Source: an uncultured Sphingomonadales bacterium
GTDB lineage: Bacteria; Pseudomonadota; Alphaproteobacteria; Sphingomonadales; Sphingomonadaceae
Length of the DNA: 8,093 nucleotides
NCBI GenBank assembly: GCA_903911985.1
Contig: CAIWFP010000499.1
Coordinates: 1 to 8,093 of the forward strand
Direction of reading: 5' to 3'
Position numbers and translations under genes: made by a program. The notes beneath the pieces were generated by a model. The model was given only the letters and a program-made list of their open reading frames with translations, was not told the origin of the DNA and ran no database searches. Numbering within the stretch: the first letter of the stretch is position 1; the number at the start of each line of letters is the position of its first letter. Positions 4,737 through 8,093 of the stretch are shown piece by piece.

Positions 4737-7094
4737 TCACCGAAGCGGTGCGATCAATGGCCCTGCGCTTTCCGCCGCCGCACCAGGCAATAGCGGGCCG
4801 GAAAGGCCGTCGGGGCTCGCGCTGTCGTCCTCGTCCTGCGCCGGAAGATGATGGCCGGCCCGCCACCAGGGGTGCTCGCCCTCGGTATCCGCCACGGCAA
4901 CAACCCGCCGCTGTTCAAGATCGAGCGCCAGCGCCCCGCTTCGCGCCAGCAAGGCCTTGTCCGCCGTTAGCAATGCCGGCTCGCACGGGCCATAGAGCGT
5001 GCGCGGGCTCACCACGATATCCACGCTGGCACAGGCCCGCGCCATCTCGGGATAGGGCGCCACCGCATCACCGCGCGCGATCAACAGACGCCACTTCCGC
5101 CCGCCACGCACCAGCTCCACCGCGCAGAAATCATGATTGCACCGCGCGCCCGGCCAATTATCCAGCGGCGCCACCTCCCCTGTCAGACCCGTCATTTCGC
5201 GAAAATTGTCGCGGTTATAGGACGACCGTCCCATGCGGAGCAGCAACAGCTGGCCGCCAGAGCCGGCTTGCGCATCGGCAATTCCGACATTGCGCCCATC
5301 GGCGGTAATCAGCAGGTCTGGCGCGCGCAGGCTGGCGAGCAGGACCGTCGCCACCAGCACCGGCGCCAGCCCCCAAAATCGTGTCCGCCCGAGCTGAGGG
5401 CTTTGCCACAGCCCCAGCCACAGCATGCCGCCGATAAACAGGCCATAGACACCCCCACCCATCGCCGAAAATTGCGACACAGCGCCCGGCTGGCTGGTAA
5501 TCCAGTGGGTCACCCCCAGCAGCCCCTCCAGCGAGCGGGCCACCACCCACCACGCAGGCGCCCCCGCACCCACCACATCCAGCACCAACCCCACGGCAAT
5601 CGCCGGCATGGCGACAAAGGTCACCAGCGGAATAGCAATGAGATTGGCCGCCGCGCCATAGGCCCCGGCGCGGTGAAAGTGAAACAGCGACACCGGCATC
5701 AGCGCCAGATCGATCACCATTCCCGCGAGCAGCAGCACCGCCAGATGCCGCCCCACCCGCCGCCAGCCGCTCTCCGCCCGGGGCGCGAGGAACGCGTGCA
5801 CCGGCGCCGCGCTGTGCAGGGCGATAATCGCGATCACCGAACCAAAGCTCATCTGGAAACTCGGCCCGATCACCTCCTCGGGCCACAACAGCATCACGGC
5901 AAAGGCTGCCACCGCCAGCAACCGCATGCTGAGTGGCGAGCGCCCGGCCAGCATCGCCCCCAGCACCAGCAGCGCCCCCACACAGGCGCGCACCGTGGGC
6001 AGATGCATGCCGGTCAGCAGCGTATAGGCAACGCCTCCACCGGCGCCCGCCAGTGTCGCCATCACCGGCACCCGCCGCCGCAAGGCGAACCACGGCCACA
6101 GGCCAAGCAGGCGGAAGGCGAGAAAATAGGCCCCGGCCACCACCGCGCTGACATGCAGGCCGCTGATCGCCAGAAGATGGGTCAGCCCCGCATCGCGCAT
6201 CACCTGCTGATCGGCCTGCGCGATACCGCCGCGATTGCCGCTGACCAGTGTGGCGGCAATGCCCCCGGCCGACCCCGGCACCCGGACGCGCACATGGCCG
6301 GCCAGCGCATGACGCGCCCATGCCCACATCTTAATTCCACGCGGCGGCGCCACCACCTCCACCGGCCCAATGGCACTGCCGACGGCGGAAATCCCGGAGA
6401 ACCAGGCCTCGCGGGCGGCATCCCGCGCACCCGGCAGGCGGGGTGGCTCGGGTGGCATCAGCCTCGCGCGCAACCGCACCACCGCCCCCTCGGCCAAATC
6501 CGCCCGATCGCCACCAGCCTGATCCCCGGCGCCAACCGGCAATTTTATCTCCACGCGAATCGGCCGCCCCGTATGCGGGTCGCGCACGGCCAGTTGCAGT
6601 CGCACCCGCCCCTCGGCCGGCTGCTCGGTCCGTTCCAGCACCGTGCCGATCAGCGGCGCCACCGTGGGATAGGATAGCGGCGGGGTCCCCACCAGCGCGG
6701 ACTTCACCCAAACCAGCCCGCAGCCCCCGGCCAGCGCCAGCGCCATGGCGACAATCGCCATCCGCAGATGCGGCCAGCGCCCCATGGCCGACATAAAACC
6801 CCACGCCATCAGCGCCATGCCGAGACAAAGGGCGATCAACGCCAGCCATTCCGCGCGATTGGGCAGGCCAAACCAGGCGGAAATGCCAAGCGCCATGCCC
6901 ACCGCCACCCATGGCGCGCGGTCGAAACCCGCCAGACCTAGAAAATGTTCCAGTTTGTCGCCAAGACGCCTGCCAAGTCTGGACAAGTGGCAACCCTTGC
7001 GCCAAGTAAATTGTTGCAGTGCAGCGTCATCCGGATGCAAAAGCGTCACGGAGCTGTCAGGCTCATCAGAATGGGCGGTGGCTGACCTTGCCAT
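4737..7094 (-). CDS. comEC: ComEC/Rec2-family DNA-uptake channel
   Basis: ComEC forms the inner-membrane channel that brings single-stranded DNA into the cell during natural transformation. From ATG 7094 the protein has 785 residues. After a hydrophilic N-terminus come three membrane segments (about 61-77, 82-100, 112-130), a soluble OB-fold-like region of the DUF4131 type (about 142-250), and the competence domain (about 276-540) with ISGLH at 310-314, PTVRACVGALL and PSFQMSFGSV. About nine further membrane segments run to residue 591. The C-terminal soluble part (593-750) has four cysteines (652, 657, 688, 704) and no HxHxDH metal motif, so no metallo-beta-lactamase nuclease is evident. The frame stays open to an ATG at 7265, but that would overlap about 140 bases of conserved gltX and is rejected. 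TTG 6986, with AAGGG 7 bases before it, is an alternative start giving 749 residues. Presence of comEC alone does not prove competence. Confidence 0.93.
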   Translation of the reverse strand: MARSATAHSDEPDSSVTLLHPDDAALQQFTWRKGCHLSRLGRRLGDKLEHFLGLAGFDRAPWVAVGMALGISAWFGLPNRAEWLALIALCLGMALMAWGFMSAMGRWPHLRMAIVAMALALAGGCGLVWVKSALVGTPPLSYPTVAPLIGTVLERTEQPAEGRVRLQLAVRDPHTGRPIRVEIKLPVGAGDQAGGDRADLAEGAVVRLRARLMPPEPPRLPGARDAAREAWFSGISAVGSAIGPVEVVAPPRGIKMWAWARHALAGHVRVRVPGSAGGIAATLVSGNRGGIAQADQQVMRDAGLTHLLAISGLHVSAVVAGAYFLAFRLLGLWPWFALRRRVPVMATLAGAGGGVAYTLLTGMHLPTVRACVGALLVLGAMLAGRSPLSMRLLAVAAFAVMLLWPEEVIGPSFQMSFGSVIAIIALHSAAPVHAFLAPRAESGWRRVGRHLAVLLLAGMVIDLALMPVSLFHFHRAGAYGAAANLIAIPLVTFVAMPAIAVGLVLDVVGAGAPAWWVVARSLEGLLGVTHWITSQPGAVSQFSAMGGGVYGLFIGGMLWLGLWQSPQLGRTRFWGLAPVLVATVLLASLRAPDLLITADGRNVGIADAQAGSGGQLLLLRMGRSSYNRDNFREMTGLTGEVAPLDNWPGARCNHDFCAVELVRGGRKWRLLIARGDAVAPYPEMARACASVDIVVSPRTLYGPCEPALLTADKALLARSGALALDLEQRRVVAVADTEGEHPWWRAGHHLPAQDEDDSASPDGLSGPLLPGAAAESAGPLIAPLR

Positions 7095-7122
7095 CGAACT
7101 ATTGGACAGGAAGGACGAGCGG
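6987..7122. promoter_or_regulatory. Likely control region between divergent comEC and gltX
   Basis: If comEC starts at ATG 7094, only 28 bases (7095-7122) separate it from gltX, so the gltX promoter must lie within the comEC 5' end. If comEC starts at TTG 6986, the whole stretch is intergenic. It contains AT-richer patches, such as around 7004-7014, that contrast with the surrounding GC-rich coding sequence. I could not assign a convincing -35/-10 pair on either strand. Confidence 0.3.
7108..7115 (+). promoter_or_regulatory. Ribosome binding site deciding the gltX start
   Basis: AGGAAGGA, an almost complete anti-Shine-Dalgarno match, ends 7 bases before TTG 7123. No ATG or GTG in the gltX frame is at a useful distance, so this site supports TTG as the initiator. 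It closely resembles the lexA site (AGGAAGG). Confidence 0.7.
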
Positions 7123-8093
7123 TTGGCAAGCGTTGGGGCAAGCGTCGGGGTAAACGCCGACACGGCGGGGGCGAGGACGCGGGCTATCGGCCCGGTCGTC
7201 ACCCGTTTCGCGCCTTCGCCCACCGGCTGTCTGCACATTGGCGGCGCCCGCACGGCGCTGTTCAACTACCTGTTCGCGCGCCACCACGGCGGCAAATATC
7301 TGCTGCGAATCGAGGACACCGACCGCGCCCGCTCCACAGAGCCGGCAATCGAGGCGATTTTCGACGGGCTGAACTGGCTGGGTCTTGGCGGAGACGAGGC
7401 ACCGGTGTTCCAGTTCGCCCGCTCCGCCCGCCATGCCGGGGTTGCCGCGCAATTGCTGGTCTCGGGCCATGCCTATCGCTGCTACCTCACGCAGGAGGAA
7501 CTGGCCGCCCGCCGCGAAGCCGCCCAGGCCGAGCGCCGACCTTTCCGCATCACCAGCGAATGGCGCGATGCCGACCCGGCAACCGCCCCCGCCGACCAGC
7601 CCTTCGTGGTGCGCATAAAGGCGCCACGCGAGGGCGAGACGACCATCCCGGATCTGGTGCAGGGCGATGTCACCGTCGCCAATGCCGAGCTGGACGATTT
7701 CGTGCTGCTCCGCTCCGATGGCACCCCCACCTATATGCTGGCCGTGGTGGTGGACGATCACGACATGGGCGTCACCCATGTCATTCGCGGCGACGATCAC
7801 CTGAACAACGCTTTCCGCCAACTGGTCATCATCCGCGCGATGAACGGAATAGAGGGCAGCTGGCCCGACCCGGCCTATGCCCATATCCCGCTGATCCATG
7901 GCTCCGATGGCGCCAAGCTGTCCAAGCGCCACGGCGCGCTGGGGGTGGATGCCTATCGCGACGAGATGGGCCTGCTGCCCGAGGCGGTGTTCAATTATCT
8001 GCTGCGCCTTGGCTGGGGCCATGGTGACGACGAGATCATTTCGGCGGCGCAGGCCGTGGAATGGTTCGACATCGCCCATGTTGGCAAGGCACC
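7123..8093 (+). CDS. gltX: Glutamyl-tRNA synthetase (5' part), TTG start
   Basis: GltX charges tRNA with glutamate in the cytoplasm using ATP; in bacteria without glutaminyl-tRNA synthetase it also charges tRNA-Gln for later amidation. The frame runs without a stop to the window end, giving 323 codons of a protein usually about 440-480 residues long, so the anticodon-binding domain is missing. The class I Rossmann fold opens with TRFAPSPTGCLHIGGART; the HIGH-type motif HIGG is at residues 38-41. LLRIEDTDRARS, VIRGDDHL and the KMSKS-type loop KLSKRHG (265-271) follow. No zinc-binding cysteine cluster is seen in the connective region, which carries only RCYLT. The start is inferred as TTG 7123 from the strong AGGAAGGA; it gives about 25 residues before the conserved VVTRFAP. 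In-frame TTG 7102 and GTG 7078 are less well supported. It is divergent from comEC. Confidence 0.95.
   Translation, partial: MASVGASVGVNADTAGARTRAIGPVVTRFAPSPTGCLHIGGARTALFNYLFARHHGGKYLLRIEDTDRARSTEPAIEAIFDGLNWLGLGGDEAPVFQFARSARHAGVAAQLLVSGHAYRCYLTQEELAARREAAQAERRPFRITSEWRDADPATAPADQPFVVRIKAPREGETTIPDLVQGDVTVANAELDDFVLLRSDGTPTYMLAVVVDDHDMGVTHVIRGDDHLNNAFRQLVIIRAMNGIEGSWPDPAYAHIPLIHGSDGAKLSKRHGALGVDAYRDEMGLLPEAVFNYLLRLGWGHGDDEIISAAQAVEWFDIAHVGKA
7126..7149 (+). repeat. 12-base tandem duplication at the gltX 5' end
   Basis: GCAAGCGTTGGG (7126-7137) is followed directly by GCAAGCGTCGGG (7138-7149), differing at one base. It encodes Ala-Ser-Val-Gly twice, right after the proposed start codon and before the conserved catalytic domain, so it probably arose by slippage in a variable leader. 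Confidence 0.75.

Noticed and set aside
5133..6677. A 514-codon open frame on the + strand opposite comEC
   Set aside because: It is antisense to a well-supported membrane protein, and its product is dominated by Arg, His, Gln and Pro, typical of a GC-rich shadow frame. It has no recognisable domain.
7079..7091. A sigma-54-like -24/-12 element (TGGC...TTGC) upstream of gltX
   Set aside because: The GG and GC elements are too close together by at least one base; sigma-54 promoters require strict spacing, and gltX is not a typical target.
7096..7110. A possible SOS box before comEC/gltX (GAAC at 7096-7099)
   Set aside because: Seven bases further on the sequence is CAGG, not GAAC, so only a chance half-site is present.
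7095..7265. Extension of comEC to the ATG at 7265
   Set aside because: The extra 57 residues would be antisense to the gltX start and its conserved HIGG region, and they show no ComEC similarity.
7099..8079. A 326-codon open frame on the - strand opposite gltX
   Set aside because: The opposite strand encodes glutamyl-tRNA synthetase with all N-terminal motifs. The antisense product has no family resemblance and would also collide with the start of comEC.

Overview
The window is a compact, high-GC bacterial chromosome segment with eight genes, two of them cut by the window edges. Gene order, protein motifs and an exact alphaproteobacterial SOS box (GTTC-N7-GTTC) point to an alphaproteobacterium, most likely a member of Sphingomonadales. 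The species cannot be named from the sequence alone.

Region 1 (2-3924, + strand) is one tightly packed operon: trpG (3' part), trpD, trpC, moaC and moeA. Every junction overlaps, by 4, 8, 8 and 8 bases, so translation is probably coupled throughout. The first three genes make tryptophan precursors: glutamine amidotransferase for anthranilate, anthranilate phosphoribosyltransferase and indole-3-glycerol-phosphate synthase. The last two make molybdenum cofactor: MoaC forms cyclic pyranopterin monophosphate and MoeA inserts molybdate. All visible catalytic motifs are intact.

Region 2 (3921-4692, + strand) is lexA, the SOS repressor, with its own control region. The 69-base gap after moeA holds a possible promoter, a perfect LexA operator with an extra phased half-site, and a strong ribosome binding site. 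LexA has its self-cleavage Ala-Gly pair and its Ser/Lys dyad, so it should be functional and autoregulated.

Region 3 (4737-about 7094, - strand) is comEC, the inner-membrane DNA-uptake channel, convergent with lexA. It has the usual N-terminal and competence domains. Its C-terminal region shows no metallo-beta-lactamase metal motif.

Region 4 (7123-8093, + strand) is the 5' part of gltX, glutamyl-tRNA synthetase, divergent from comEC. No ATG or GTG gives a convincing start; the best is TTG 7123 behind a strong Shine-Dalgarno sequence. This also means comEC cannot plausibly extend upstream to the ATG at 7265.

To my knowledge the order trp-moaC-moeA-lexA-comEC-gltX is a recurring alphaproteobacterial arrangement, so this looks like core genome. 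I see no mobile element, CRISPR array, RNA gene, phage gene or defence island, and no convincing new system. The points worth a second look are small-scale: start sites, the lexA operator layout, the overlap pattern, and the ComEC C-terminus.
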